Positions 33,193 through 45,235 are shown, counted from the stretch's first letter. The stretch: 64,000 nt of DNA from Mesostigma viride (GCA_009746045.1 RPFO01000389.1:1004804-1068803); one strand, 5' to 3'. Notes: generated by a model not told the origin, from the sequence alone. Numbers and translations are program-made.

Positions 33193-35042
33193 CTTGAGTG
33201 GTGAGGACACCCCGGAAGAGCCCACACTGGCATCATCACTGTCTGAGTCATCACTACATAGCATGGCGCCCCATGGCTCTCTCTTGGCGCGTCCAGTCAA
33301 CCTGCAAAGAAATGGAAACAAGATATCGGAAAACCATTTGATGGCGCTGAATACACAACTCTCACACAACATACTAGCACATTCATAAATTTATTTCATG
33401 CAGATCAACGACGATAAAAAAACAAAAAAACTCTGACAACCGCAACTCTGTGAGCACCTACCGATGTTGCTGTCATCGCGTGACTTGACATCAAGGCATC
33501 AGCATTCCTTTGCCGCTGAACAAGGGCCTTTTGCCTCATCAACAACGCCTCCAGCCTTGCCAATTCCACCTCCGCTTCCGTCAGGGCTGGCGGCTCTGGT
33601 GGTTCAGCATCCCAGAAAGCAGGCTGCCGCATTGCAGGAAGTGGCGATGTGAAGTTGCACGGCAGCGCCCCCCCCCCCGAGGCAACGGCCCCATCGCCAC
33701 CCTGGTCCTTAGAAAACCCCATGCTGTCCGCTTTGGCCTTGGCCTCCGCCTCCGCTTTGGCTTTGGCCTTGGCCTCCGCCTCCGCTTTGGCCTTGGCCTC
33801 CGCCTCCGCTTTGGCCTTGGCCTCCGCCTCCGCTTTGGCCTTGGCCTCCGCCTCCGCTTTGGCCTTGGCCTCCGCCTGCGCTTTGGCCTTGGCCTCCGCC
33901 TGCGCTTTGGCCTTGGCCTCCGCCTGCGCTTTGGCCTTGGCCTCCGCCTGTGCTTTGGCCTTGGCCTCCGGCTCGGCTTTGGAGTTCGCCTCCGCTTTGG
34001 CCTTGGCTTTGACCTCTGCTCCCCCTCCGTCTCCGCCTCCCTCCCGTCCTCCGCCTCCTCCCCTCACTGTCCCCACCCTCCTCCTCGTCTGCCATCCTCT
34101 TCTTCTTCTTTTCTTGCTTCTTTAGCTGACGCTCTTCCTCTGCCTTGACCTGGCACTTGGCGTACCACTGGCGGCGCTTGACTTTGCCGTAGTTGACGAG
34201 GTCATCCTGGACAACATTGTCCAGGACCACCCAGGCATGCAGCTCCTTGCTATCTCCACCCTGCGGCAAATTGTCCAGGGGAGCATTGTAGACAGCTGTC
34301 TGCCCGGAATAATCCACAAACTTGATTTCCCACGGACTTTTTTTTTCCGTGGATTGTGCGCTTGTATCTTGCCGATCTCCCAAATGATCGAGCTCGGCTC
34401 GTCCGGCAGAACCAGAAGGTAGCGCTGGGCCACAAAAAGGCCAACCTCTGGTTGTGCCCGTGGATCCCGCACCGTGGCCTTGGTAGAAAGCGCACCAAGA
34501 AAATGTTGCAGGCCCAGGTCAAGAGGGGGGGAGCCTTCTGCCTGCTTGGCTGCCTTCTTGCCCCCTTTCTGGGCCGCCAGGTTGCCTGCCTTGTCGCCCG
34601 CCACCTCACTCGCCTTGCCGTCTGCCTTCTTTCCCCCCACCTCGCCCGCCTTCTTTCCCCCCGTCCCGGCCACCTTCTTTTCTGCCATCTCCCCCGCCGT
34701 CTCGCCCATCTTCTTTCCCACCTTGTCACCCTCACCCCCCTCCTTGCGGGCAGAATTTTCCACCTTCTTGACGGCCGGTACAAAACCAGCCTTGGCAGAT
34801 GGATCATCTTGGACTGCAATGAGGCACTCCTTCGCTTTGCTAGCAGTGAAGGCTGCTGGCGGGAGTGGTGGCGTGATGAAAATAGTGGGCCCCGCGGCGG
34901 AATTCTGCATCAACGGCTGAGCTGGGGGCCCTGCGGTGGCCGCTGCAGCCCTCCGCATTTTCGCCTCCGCCAGCTCGCGCTCGAGCCTTTCGATGTGGTC
35001 GTCCTGCGTCGTTTGGATGTCCATCGGCTTGATCTCGTCGGT
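33193..35042 (-). CDS. Lys/Ala/Glu-repeat protein with exon borders, host-gene candidate
   Basis: The main exon runs 35042 to 33462. It begins after the acceptor CTCTTGTGCAG with [31 protein letters not shown] (coiled coil), then a Lys/Gly-rich linker ([14 protein letters not shown]) and a folded-looking part ([62 protein letters not shown]). A frameshift lies at the poly-T run at 34341-34349, another near 34050. The KAEAEAKA repeat follows, then a leucine-rich helix ([19 protein letters not shown]) up to donor TCG/GTAGGT. A second exon, 33301-33193, reads [19 protein letters not shown] with acceptor TTTGCAG and donor CTCAAG/GTATTT. Function unknown; the joining phase is not clean. Confidence 0.5.
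33725..34015. repeat. 24-bp coding tandem repeat (KAEAEAKA), about 12 copies
   Basis: Units of the type GCTTTGGCCTTGGCCTCCGC recur with almost no change and encode on the minus strand an (AKAEAEAK)n helix. All frames stay open, so both strands show long artificial ORFs here. Confidence 0.95.
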
Positions 35043-35059
35043 CTGCACAAGAGAGCATT

Positions 35060-35650
35060 GATACGAAATGAAGGGGAGTTAATGCTTCAGCGAGTACACT
35101 GAGGGGCCGGGTACACTGACGCATTGGTAGTTTCATTAAATAATTATGACACTGGCGGCGCTGGCCACCAGCAAACGATAAATAAAACATTAACCCTTAG
35201 TCCGCTGACCCATTTTTGGCACTTTCATACCCCTGAAAATGAAAAAAATCATAACTCACAGGCCACAACTCCAAATACCCCCAACCAAGATGCTAGGAGT
35301 ATCTACACTTTAAGGGCTTTCAGAATATGCAATAATACCACGGGTTTATTAAAGCATTTGGATGATAGCTCTACTCAAAGTTGGCCAAAAGACGATCTTT
35401 TTTTCCCAAGGAAAAGTCTACCCCCCCCTAACTTCCCAGGAAGGGTAGGGAATCTCAATACCAACATTGGACAACTTAGTTGGACAGTCCAATGGTGGTT
35501 TCCTTGGGTCAGACCATCCGGATAACCCAATACCCCTATATAACGTGCTCATACATGTGTGTGGATTACGCGCGTGTAAACAGCTATCTATGACATGCAA
35601 CACAGTAATGCATTATAACAAGCCATCAAAGGCTGTCACTAAACCAGTGG
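35060..35650. other. No gene recognised
   Basis: 5' flank of the minus-strand gene and junction with a Copia-like fragment; only short ORFs. Confidence 0.5.
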
Positions 35651-36427
35651 GTGTGTGCACTCTATTCTCCCAATGATTACATGCACAGCTGCTTGGAGGT
35701 TTTGCAAACAAAAATCAAACCTGGAGCCTGTCCCACCATTAGAGGCAAGCTGGGGTGGTTGTGCTCAACGTGTGCACCTCACCTGGCTGTGGTTAGCAGA
35801 GTTGATGATGATGTCTTGATGCAAGTAGGTCACAAAGCCATCACCAAAACTCTTCAGGAAGGCCCTCCCCTTATCTTGCATTCTTTGGATCTCGACAAAA
35901 CCATTCACATCCAACCTATGATGGATAGTTCCATGGAGTCCAGGCAGATTACCAAGTTGCAGGCAAGGGAGTCAGGCTTGTATTTTGTGCAGAATGATGA
36001 TGCACCCTTGTCTCTCATTTCATGGTACAGCCGGTTGCATAGACGCAAGGCTGTCAGCAGCAATGCTGCTGAGTGCAGGGCAGTGGTGTCAGCAGTGCTT
36101 CATGCCAGGTACTTGAATCATGTGCTGGTTTGGTTGCAGATGCAAGCAGGCAGCAATGCTGGGGTGGTGGCACACTTGCTCACTGACAGTCAGTCAGTCC
36201 TCAGTTTCCTTGCTAACCCCTATGCTGTGCACACTGATCTTGACTGGGTGGTCCTTAAACAGGAGTCCACCTACTGGGAGTCCACCCGTCACGTGGAGGA
36301 CAAACACAACGCTGCTGATGCACTCACTAAAGTGCCTCAGCAGGCAGCTGACCAATACCAGCTGTTGTACCACTTGATGAACCCCTATGGCAAGCAGGCA
36401 ACCCTGCCCCATAGGGGGGACGCCTAG
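35651..36427 (+). pseudogene. Copia-like RNase H fragment (copy 3)
   Basis: Starts within the RT-RNase H connection (IRGKLGWLCSTCAPHLAVVSRV) and continues through RNase H: Asp in IQPMMDSSMESRQ, SWYSRLHRRKAVSSNAAECRAVVSA (Glu), LLTDSQSVLSFLANP (Asp), HNAADALTKVPQQ. It ends at 36427 with a complete C-terminus. The layout and wording match the element at 37974-40648 (GKLGWLADTVAPDLAVLARL; NTAECRGIVSA; NPADALTKEA), so they are paralogues. Everything upstream is missing. AATAAA lies at about 36559. Confidence 0.85.
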
Positions 36428-36829
36428 CAGGGTCCTGTTCACCAGGGCCGCCTAGGTAACCCCAGTACCCCTTGGGCAGGTCCAAGGGGTAGGTTGTGGC
36501 TTCCAGCAAGGGGGGTTGGTTTGGAGTCTATTTTCATACATCTGCGTGCCCTATGCCCAATAAAATCTGTTTTGATTTTCTCAACACCATGGAATTTCGT
36601 TTTGCCCACCTGCATAGGTGGGCAGGGGATGTATCTCACATTCTTTCTCCACTAGGGTTTTATGCCTTGGTGGATTGGCCTTGAGCTCAGTGGCTCAAGT
36701 GCCTCCCATTCAAGTGGAGGGTCATAGCTCCCTTGACAGGTGGTTACCCAGGACCCCAGTTCACTGTGGTTCTCCTGGGCCACCTGGCCTCACTGTTCAG
36801 TGGCAGTGAAGGCATGGGTGCTGTCATGT

Positions 36830-37105
36830 TGTCTAGTACAACGTGCTCAGCACAGGTGCAGGATGAAATATTCCTGTCACCTGTCACCAGGACTTCAGCC
36901 ACCCATGTGCAGGGCAGGGGTGGCTGGTCTCCCACGTTGTGCAGGTGCAACGTGGCCAGGTCCAGGATGTCATAGTCCTGTCACCTGTCACTAGGACTTC
37001 AGCCCCCTCTGTGCAGGGCAGGGGTGGCTGGTCCTCACATGTTGTGCAGGTACAACATGGCCAGTGCAGGGTGCAATAAACCTGTCTACTGTCACTACTC
37101 AGGTT
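36830..37105. repeat. 103-bp tandem repeat, about 2.5 copies
   Basis: The landmark CCTGTCACCTGTCAC(C/T)AGGACTTCAG stands near 36876 and 36979, with a degenerate third near 37080. Each unit has a small hairpin (CACGTTGTGCAGGTGCAACGTG type) followed by GGCCAG. It lies in the 3' region of the Copia-like copy 3. Confidence 0.85.
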
Positions 37106-37970
37106 GCAGGTACCCTGAGCTCAGTTGACCCAGCCTGGCTGGGTATTTTTTCTCTGAGTGGGCGATGATGATGGAACTACATGGAACCTCTTAAACGGTT
37201 ACCTTGGCATTTTTACAATGGCTCTCTTGGCTGGTGATGCACTCCCTGGATAGGCAGACAGGCATAGCTATCTCCCTTGTGAGCTCGCGAGGAGGAGGAA
37301 CTCCCCGGGCATGTTGAGCTAAACGTGATGCCATCACAAGTATTGCACGAGTTCTGGGGCCCATCTTTTTCAGTCCAGATGTTGCAGTATGGGTGTCAGT
37401 TGCTCAGCACCTCAGTCAGCTTGGAGTCAGTCTCCTAGCTGGGCAGGGTCAGGCTTGAAGTCGCTAGCCTTCAACCTGAAAGGAAAACATAATGGGAGTT
37501 AGATGAGATGCTTAGGCTGACACACGGATTTCCGGCCTGCGCGCCGCGTATTGCCTACCGCGGCTGAGCGGGACACCTCAGTACAGTACGGCAGGGTGTA
37601 CGGTACTGAGGTGTCATGTGGACCGATGTGCGGTTAGTGCCAGACTGTGCCTAGACTCTATAGCTCGACCCGCCAGACCCGGGTTATCCGGTTCTGGACG
37701 GGCCGAGTGTAGTTGATGATAGTGACGTGGTCGCATGGCATTGCAGTGTACAGTTGTCCACTGGTGAGGTGCTGCAGGTAGCACCGCCATAGGCATATAG
37801 GCGTAGCACTGGGGAGTGCCGCAGCACCCGAGTTTGCCCAGACGTTCCATTCTGAGCCCTCAGCTTCCATTGCTCTCTCATTGTATTATTGCTAATACAA
37901 TCATCATTCGCTTTCAGCTTCAGCAGTTGTTCGTCGTCCCTAGTCTCCATCCAACTATGCCACGCTGCCT
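37106..37970. other. No gene recognised
   Basis: Lies between the Copia-like copies 3 and 2; only short ORFs. GTACGG-type motifs around 37580-37610. Confidence 0.5.
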
Positions 37971-37973
37971 GAT

Positions 37974-40648
37974 TTGTCTAGCGCTTTTGAGGTCGGGCAG
38001 TTGGTCATGTTCCACAAGGAGAGCTCGCCCAGCGGCAAACGGGGCACCATGCAGGGGCCTGGGGCCATCACAAAGTTAGACTGGCCGCTGCGGGTCATAG
38101 ACATAGAGTGGAATGATCGGGTGTATAGGGTACCATGGGCATCGGTGGCAGGCTATAAGCAAGGGGATAGCATGGAGAGTGAGCTGGCAGCCAACAGGGC
38201 ACTGGGGTGGGTAGTGAAGGATAATGCGCCTGTCGTAGCATCTGAGGTGGTACCCCACGGGTCGCTCCCAGGGGCAGACACAGATACACCCCCCCCCGAT
38301 CCCCTGGGCCCCAATATGACCCCGTGGATGGGTGGGATGAGGATGGGGTGGGTTTGACGGGACCTAGTGCACGTAGTGACTCACCTCCTGTGCTAGCCAC
38401 GGATAATGTGGGAGGCCCGCCTAGCGTGGCCTCGCCGGAGGGTCAGGGTCCTGCCCATGCGCCTCGCCCACCTAGGGACCTGGCTTCAACGGTCACGGCC
38501 TTGTGGCGTGCTCAGGCGCTTAAAGCGAAAGCTGCATCAGGGGTGGCTCAGGTCAAAACTCTCTCACAGGGGGTCAGGCCGGTTAAGTCAGCCTTGTTTC
38601 CTACGTGTATAGACCGTGGCAGCTGGTGGCTGTGGACACGCAAGCATCCGTGTCTATTATCTCTCGTCGGGCAGCCACCCTGTATCCAGTGCTAGAGTCG
38701 CCGTACAAATCGGTGACCGACTTTGCAGGCACTTCGGCATATCAAGTTACCGGGATGGTGGTGCTGCCGGTGTTGGGCATTGACACGCCGTTTCACGTCG
38801 TGGATGGCTACGAGGATGTGGCCTTGCTGGGCGAACCTTTCGTATCATACCCGGGGTTCTCAGTGTCCGCTGACTTGCTGTCAGTCGCGGGGGTGGGCAG
38901 CATCCCGCTTCGCGAGTACCACGCTCCATTGGGGGTGGTGGTCGGGCAGCCCGGCGTCGTGCGGCGCTTACCGATGGCGGCGTTTTCCACACCGCCGCTC
39001 GTCCAGTCCATCATTCAGCCTCAGGATTGGCACCCGCGCAGCTTCGGCCTCCACTCACACTCACTGGCGGCGGATAGCCCTGTGACGTGGGAGCAACTTG
39101 TCCTGGACTGTCAAGATCCTCTCAAGTTTGCTTTGTGGCGCGACGCGTTCATTCGAGCCAAGGAGCAGTGGCGAGAGCGCGAGGTCTACCGAGGATTGGA
39201 GAGTGTGCCAGCCGGGGCCACGCGGTTGAGGTTGAAGTTCGTGCTCACCTACAAGCCGGACGAGACCAACTCTTAGGTGGTGTTCCGGGTAAGGCCCGTG
39301 GTCACGGAGACAAAGGGGTCCTCCCCGCTGGACGCCAAGGATCTTTATACCCCTGGGCTCAACCATGTTTCGCATCGGTTACTGACGGTCATCTACTTGG
39401 GCAAGCGGAACGCGGGCAAGGACTACGGGATGTGGTGCGGTGACTTTCAGCGGGCATTCCTCCACAGCGACGCTGGGGTCGCGCAGCAAACATGGCAAGG
39501 CACCCGCTACGTGGTGAAGGTCCCGGTGGTCTGGCAGGATGGCACCATTGGCAGCGAGTATATCGAGCTGTTGACAGGGGTGGAGGGGCTGCAGAGCTCT
39601 CCCATCATCTTCCGCATTTCCGCGGAGGAGGTCTTGCAGAGCTTAGGGGCCACGTACCATCGCGCGGATCCTAACTTCTTTGTGGTCCCCACCGGCGTCC
39701 CTGGCGAGCCAGCCCTCTTCGTGTGGCATGGCGATGACTTCAAGCTGGTGGCACCTCGCACATTTGCTACCCAGTTTCTTGCTGCAGTGGCGGCTAAGTT
39801 TCCCCTGGGCAGGGCGGTGGATCATGAGGAGGGTAAACCCGTGGTGTTTTGCGGCGTGCAGTCTACGTTGCAGCGGGATTCGCGTTCTGGCGAATGGGTC
39901 ATGCACATGCAGGATAGCCGCAACTATGTGGTTGACCTGCTGGCCGACCTCCCGTCCCCGCTGCATGTTGGCAACCCATGGGCCCTCGGTTAAGGGCAAG
40001 CTCGGGTGGTTGGCGGACACGGTGGCACCTGATTTGGCGGTGCTCGCTCGCCTGCCCGATGATGTGCTGGAAGGACTAGGGTCCATTCATGTTCGGCGGC
40101 AGCTGGCCATGACGCCCGGCATTGTGCTTCGTGGGCTCGATTGCTCACAGCCGGTGCACCTCGAGATAGTGACGGATGCTAATCTAGAGACGCGCACAGT
40201 CAGCCAAGTGCGGGCCCGCATGGGGGCACTGTTCTTTATTAGCAATGAGGGACAGCCTGGCATGTTGTTAGATTGGTACTCGCGCTTGCACAGCCGCATT
40301 GCCACTAGCCCCAACACGGCTGAATGCCGGGGCATTGTTTCAGCTATCTCACATGGCATGTGGCTGCGGTATTTGCTGGGTTGGGTATTTGGCTCGTGTG
40401 GGTTCACTCTTCACTGGACTAGCACGGTGCACACTGACTCACAAAGTTGTTTGGCCTTCCTTGACAATCCCTATGCGCGGTCACAGGACGTTGATTACCT
40501 CGTACTCGCTGAGGCGGCCTCCTGCGTCACGCGTCTCCAGCACATCGCGGATGAACTCAATCCCGCGGATGCACTCACCAAGGAGGCGCGGGAGGCTGCC
40601 CCGCAGTACGCAGTGTTGCGCAAGCGCATGACGATGCAACACCCGTGA
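37974..40648 (+). pseudogene. Copia-like INT(C)-PR-RT-RNase H (copy 2)
   Basis: 5'-truncated. 37974-38357: integrase C-terminal domain (AFEVGQLVMFHKESSPSGKRG; VIDIEWNDRVYRVPWASV). Linker 38360-38600. 38605-38870: retropepsin-like domain, VAVDTQASVSIISRRAATL (active Asp at 38635), SVTDFAGTSAYQVTGMVVL and VALLGEPF. A single in-frame TAG at 39274-39276 separates it from RT: YGMWCGDFQRAFLHS (motif A), GLQSSPIIF, LFVWHGDDFKLV (HGDD in place of YVDD). A frame change near 39985 leads into GKLGWLADTVAPDLAVL and RNase H (EIVTDANLETR, NTAECRGIVSA, VHTDSQSCLAF, NPADALTKEA), ending at 40648. AATAAA at about 40811. Protease between INT and RT is not the normal Copia order. Confidence 0.85.
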
Positions 40649-41381
40649 GCCACACAGGGTTACGGCTCGGGCGCTTTATGAATACAGCCATAACTCACCC
40701 TGTGTTGCTAGCATTCACCAATATCATGGTGGTAGTTTATTTGCTTGTCCTGACCATACCCTAGCCACGTTGGACGGTGCCTTGGGCCCGTCGGCGGGTC
40801 ACTGGTCCTAATAAATGGGTCACCTTTTGTCTGGTGGCATAGTTGTTTTTTTCTCGATGCTTATTACATCACTATTCATGTGTGATCACAAGGGCGCGGG
40901 TCGATACCGTGGTGATTTTGACGGCCTTGAGGCCCCCTTGAGTTCCCTACCTTAGAGGGTTTTGTATGGTCTGCATTTGATGTAATTATTTTGATAATTA
41001 ATCAAAGAACAAAAGAGTATGTCGGAGTTGAGTAACTCTAGAGCCCTAGGATCTGGCTCTAAGTTCCCCATGTCCGTCCGCACGCCTTCCGCTAGCGTCC
41101 GCTAAGCCGCCGGCTGTAATCCGGCGGTCCGATGCGGTCGACCGGTCTAAGGGCGGCGCCTAGGGCCGGCGCCACCTAGGCCCCAGTCCGGGGCCTTATC
41201 CGGGTCGGTACGGACAGCTAGCTTGTCCCACGGTTACGGCTAACCGGATAGGGTTTGCTGGCTAAGACATAAACCAGTGGTGGGCCAGCTCCGACAGCAG
41301 TTCTCTGTGTTCACCTTATCCCAAGCTCAACGTGACCGACCGCCATAGCTGAGCCGGTCGGGCTTTAACTCAAGGATCTTC
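40649..41381. other. 3' flank with GC-rich hairpins, no gene
   Basis: Contains the element's AATAAA, then a GC-rich stretch with hairpins (CCGCCGG...CCGGCGG, 41108-41128; GGCGCC motifs 41150-41200). No function assigned. Confidence 0.5.
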
Positions 41382-41780
41382 ATGGACACCTTTCCTGAGA
41401 AATCAGACACAGCAAGGCAACTGGGATGGGACATCTGTAAGCATACAGCATCCTCTTCCCTGATAACAGACACCTGTGAGTTGGTATCTACCTCCATTGT
41501 AGCTGCCCAGCACGACCCCCACCCCGTGAGCTTGGATACCTTGGGATCATGTTTGCTGCGCATGAGTGCTCGGATGACGTCCGCCATGAGAGGCCCCCGG
41601 GCCTTAGGTGGCTGCCCCGTCCCCTCTGGCCTTGTGACAGTTGCTTCAGCAGCCTCCTCCTGCTCGTCATCCTCCAGCAGGGACAGACCATCATCCACCA
41701 CCAGAGGATTGTTAGCTGCTGCTGCCTGGCTCTGGCATGGCTCCTCAACCCAGCTGGGAGGGCCTGGCCCGTCTGCAGGC
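41382..41780 (-). pseudogene. Copia-like linker and protease (copy 1)
   Basis: Reads WPADGPGPPSWVEEPCQSQ, an acidic linker, then MADVIRALMRSKHDPKVSKL and the retropepsin-like core ATMEVDTNSQVSVIREED (Asp codon near 41487) with LAVSDFSGKVSMKILEL, after which similarity stops near 41385. The Asp-Thr-x-x-x-Val motif parallels DTQASVSII of copy 2; the usual Gly of DTGA is replaced. Confidence 0.7.
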
Positions 41781-42274
41781 CACACTAGGAACTCAGATTC
41801 TGAGAATTTTCTCAAAACCCTCAATTTTCTCACCCTTTGTGAGAATTTTTTGAGAAAATTGAGAAAAATCTCAATTTTTTTCCGCAAACGCTAGGCAAAA
41901 AATCTCACCAGGGTGAGATTTTGGTGAGAAAAAGGGGGTTTTGGTGAGATTGGGGTGAGAAAAAACCCTAAAGTGAGAAAAAAGGTGAGAATGGGTGAGA
42001 AAAAGTGAGAAAAATTGAGAAAATTGAGAAAATTGAGAAGTTTCTCACCAACACGAGAAAAATCACTAACACGAGAAAAATCACAAGTCAACGTGGTGAG
42101 AAATTTCTCACCAAGAGTGTAACACGAGAAAAATCATGAGCTTTATTTCATTAAGTCCTTAACGTGAAAAAAAAACTCAACACCACTTTGATATGCATTA
42201 TAGGGTGCACAAAGGTGCAATATAGGGTTGTCATACAATATAAAACAGCACATCATTCCATAAACAATGCTGTC

Positions 42275-43803
42275 ATTGAATTGAATTGAATTGTAACATA
42301 ACTCCGTTGGGAGTATATGTAGCACATAGCCCAGAGAAGGGGCATATGGCCTATCATACATTCTAAGCTACTTCCTGCAAGGGTGGGAATGTAAACAACA
42401 CTTGCTCTAGGTGCACCAGGGGCACCTACACCCTCATGATCTTCACACTATGCCCAGCTAAGGGGAGTATGTCATGTGGGGGAAGATCAACATGGCTATA
42501 CAAGAGCTAGGGCATGGCTTCTCAGCAGGGCCACTACAAGGCCACTGTCTATCTATTCTACTGCTGCTGTATTCCCCTAGGCTGGGGCTGCCGGAGTCGC
42601 TGGGGCCGCGGTGGTTGAGGGGGTCGCGTGCCAGGGCTTGTGGCCGACGTAGATGTCCGCCCCCTTCCAGTACACCGGCTGGCCCGCCTTGGTCTGCCGG
42701 AGCTGGAGGTAGGTCGGCCATAGCTCCCGTCGCCGTTGTTGCTGCGCCAGGGTCAAGTCGTCGTCCACGGTGAAGGGAGTGTTCTCGAGCCGCTTGCGGC
42801 GTCTGAGGAACGAAACCTTGTCCGCTGGGCTCTTAAAGATGAGAAGAAGCGGAGGCGCCCCTGCCTTACCCCGCGCGCGGGGGAGGCAGTGGGCGGTCAG
42901 CTTAATCTCACCAAGGAGGCCCATGCGTGCAAGGATTTTGCTCTCAAACGCACGTTCAAGCTTCTCGGAATTCTCACCTTCCACCAGGTCGAAGTTCTTG
43001 AGGATGGCGTTTAGGCTGCGCTTGGCGAGCTCGGCCTCCTCGCGGAGGTCAAGCGTCTGCCGCTGGAGCTGGGCTGCGACGGCGGAGGTGGTGGAGGTGG
43101 TATGTTGCTTAAGCATGTCCGCCCAGGTGGTGATGGGAGGAGCATCGCCGGCCAGGCCAGCCGGGGCTGGCTTGGCGGCAATGTCCTTCACCGCCTGGGC
43201 GGTGAGGCCTGCGGTGCTCTGCAGAACCTCGATAGCGATGGCGTTGTCCTTAAGACGCTGGTCGATGTCACGGAGCTGGGCGGTGATGCCGTCGGAGGTG
43301 GAGGTGGTGGCGGTGGAGGAGGCGAGGAGGGTGGAGGTGGCGGTGGAGATGGTGGAGGTGGCGGTGGAGATGGTGGAGGTGGCGGTGGAAGGAGGGGAAG
43401 CTCGGCAGTCAGCGTGCCGCCGATGGCCGCCACATCTGCAGCAATGGGGTCCACGTGCTCCTCGAGGGCCTCCTTAAGGAGTGAGCGGATGGAGGATTCG
43501 GTTAAGGTGGTGGTGAGAGGCTTGGGGGGCCAAAGCTCCCCGATGGAGCGTCCAAGGAGGGAAAAGAGAGCGACTTGCTGGAGGTAGGGGCGGTGGAGGC
43601 TGGGAATGGTGTCGAAACAGGAGATACGAATCAAGCGAGGGTCAAAGAGGCGACCTTGGTTGAAGAGCTGCTTGCATAGTGCAAGAAGCGAGGCGTGCGT
43701 TCCATGAAACACGCAGACCAGGATGCGTTCCGTGGTAAGCGTGTCAAGGAACCCGGGCTGGCTGGCTTCGGCGACAAAGTCGGCCGCTATCCAACTCGAA
43801 GAC
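42275..43803 (-). pseudogene. LINE ORF1-like gene with 3' UTR and short-repeat tail
   Basis: An acceptor TTACTTTTTTAG precedes FELDSGRLCRRSQPGFLDTL. The sense runs to a Pro-rich tract (43290-43410, GGTGGA microsatellite on the plus strand), where a frame change occurs, then ITAQLRDIDQRLKDNAIAIE and an L1 ORF1p-like C-terminal domain: LEGENSEKLERAFESKI coiled part, LLLIFKSPADKVSFLRRRKR, DDDLTLAQQQRRRELWPTYL, ADIYVGHKPW. Stop at 42577. A 3' UTR ends in (CAATT)n at 42275-42300. This UTR recurs at 55.4-57.2 and 60.2-60.5 kb. With no ORF2 between ORF1 and the UTR it resembles HAL1-type half-LINEs. Confidence 0.65.
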
Positions 43804-43852
43804 TAAAAAAGTAACATGCATTAATGGCCCGCATGCATAAAGGGCCTGAATT

Positions 43853-43955
43853 CTGATGCGGGCCCAACGGCAGCACCGCCAAAGCAGATAAGGGCCCGCA
43901 GTCTGATGCGGGCCCCACGGCACCACCGCCATAGCAGAGCTCGAAGGTCGTGGTG
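43853..43955. repeat. 50-bp tandem duplication
   Basis: CTGATGCGGGCCC(A/C)ACGGCA and the following CACCGCCA-AGCAGA repeat at 43853 and 43903. Confidence 0.8.
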
Positions 43956-44274
43956 CGCGTGAAACGTACGTATGCCCTTTGTCGGTAGGTGCCGTTGGGG
44001 TCAAATTGGGTGCCGCCAAAAATCGGGCCGACGCGTCAATAGACTGAGGCCGTCGATGAGAGCCATCATGCGGCTTGGGGAACTTCAGCTAAGTTAACTT
44101 AACGCAAACCACTGGTCGCCCGCGTCGGGAACCGGCCCAACGGCTCTCCCGCAACAGAAAATTACGCGGCATACTGCATAAGTCGTCGGATTGTTACATT
44201 TCGACGGTCAAGATTTCATGATGAGGTTTGCGTTCAATTTGCCGCAGTTTGCCGCCCAGAGAAAGTAGTTGTTG

Positions 44275-44515
44275 GACTCGTTGCCCACGATGAAACACAA
44301 TCAAGCAAGCCGTTTCCGGCCCCACCGTGTAGGTCATGTAGTCGCTCTTCACGTCAGCCAGCCGTAATTTCAATGCACAAGGCTACACATTTCCATCTCC
44401 ATTCATATTCATAATCCTGCACGACTCGAAAACGCGGACAAGATAACGGCAGGCTCGAGCTACCATGGTCCGGATTCTCCCGATTTCTGGCCTGCGCTGG
44501 TTGTCTCCTTGATAT
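44275..44515 (-). repeat. Dispersed repeat R2, about 240 bp
   Basis: Inverted copy of 50812-51060: both read TATCAAGGAGACAACCAGCG, AGAAATCGGGAGAATCCGGA, GTAGCCTTGTGCATTGAAATTA and GGTGGGGCCGGAAAC. The first 75 bp also occur at 24905-24980. No coding potential shared; a SINE or an element end is possible. Confidence 0.85.
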
Positions 44516-45080
44516 TGGCAACTCTCTCCGGTAAGAGATTTTCCGCAGTTTGGCTGTTTCGAAACGTTAATTAAGTGAGATGCCTTCGGATCAGGAGACT
44601 CACACAGCCGCGAAATCATGCCAAAGGTCATATGTTCGATCCCTTGCTGGTAGCTTCTGAGCTTTCTTATTTTCTGTGTTCCGCGGAATCTCAGATTTGG
44701 GCCGCTAGCGTTTTCACGTTTGTTGCTTTCTGATCCGACGACAACGTTGTGCCTTGCTCGTGTGACATCTGGCGCATGGTGTGATTCATGTGTATGGTGC
44801 TGCCTTGCCACATGGGGCTGCTTTGCCATAAGAGTGAGTGTTGGGTTCTACACATTTGCTGCATGGACCGTCAGGTGCTGGTGAGCTCTTCCTTGTAGAA
44901 TGGTGATGTCTATGTCAAGGATCTGATTTCTTTTGCTCTTGCGTATATTGTGTCGGTTTGCTTTATTTCTTGCAGGGACCACGAGAGTAAAATGCAAGCG
45001 GTTCCACTTTCAAGTCAGCATGTGACGCCCTGTCGACCGGCCCGCTTTGTTAGCTAGCTACCATATAGTATTTGATGATA

Positions 45081-45235
45081 GGCATTGAATGCGTAAGATG
45101 TCATAACGCCATAACAGACTGTGTTGAACAGGCATTGAATGCCAAAGATGTCATAACGCCATAACAGACTGTGTTGAACAGGCATATTTGAATGCCGAAG
45201 ATGTACATAACGCCATAACAGTGTTGAATAGTTGA
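45081..45235. repeat. 50-bp tandem repeat, three copies
   Basis: GGCATTGAATGC...GATGTCATAACGCCATAACAG...GTGTTGAA at 45081, 45131 and (with small indels) 45181. Inside element C. Confidence 0.95.

Noticed and set aside
33510..34148. Long plus-strand ORFs rich in Leu/Arg/Phe/Gly
   Set aside because: Products of the 24-bp repeat read on the opposite strand; no other coding evidence.
41100..41340. Structured RNA in a GC-rich hairpin region
   Set aside because: Hairpins exist, but no known ribozyme or rRNA core motif was found.
42770..43587. Gly/Val-rich plus-strand ORFs
   Set aside because: Antisense to the ORF1-like gene and its GGTGGA microsatellite.
44590..44660. tRNA/SINE-like GTTCGATCC box
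   Set aside because: No A box at the right distance and no T-stem pairing.
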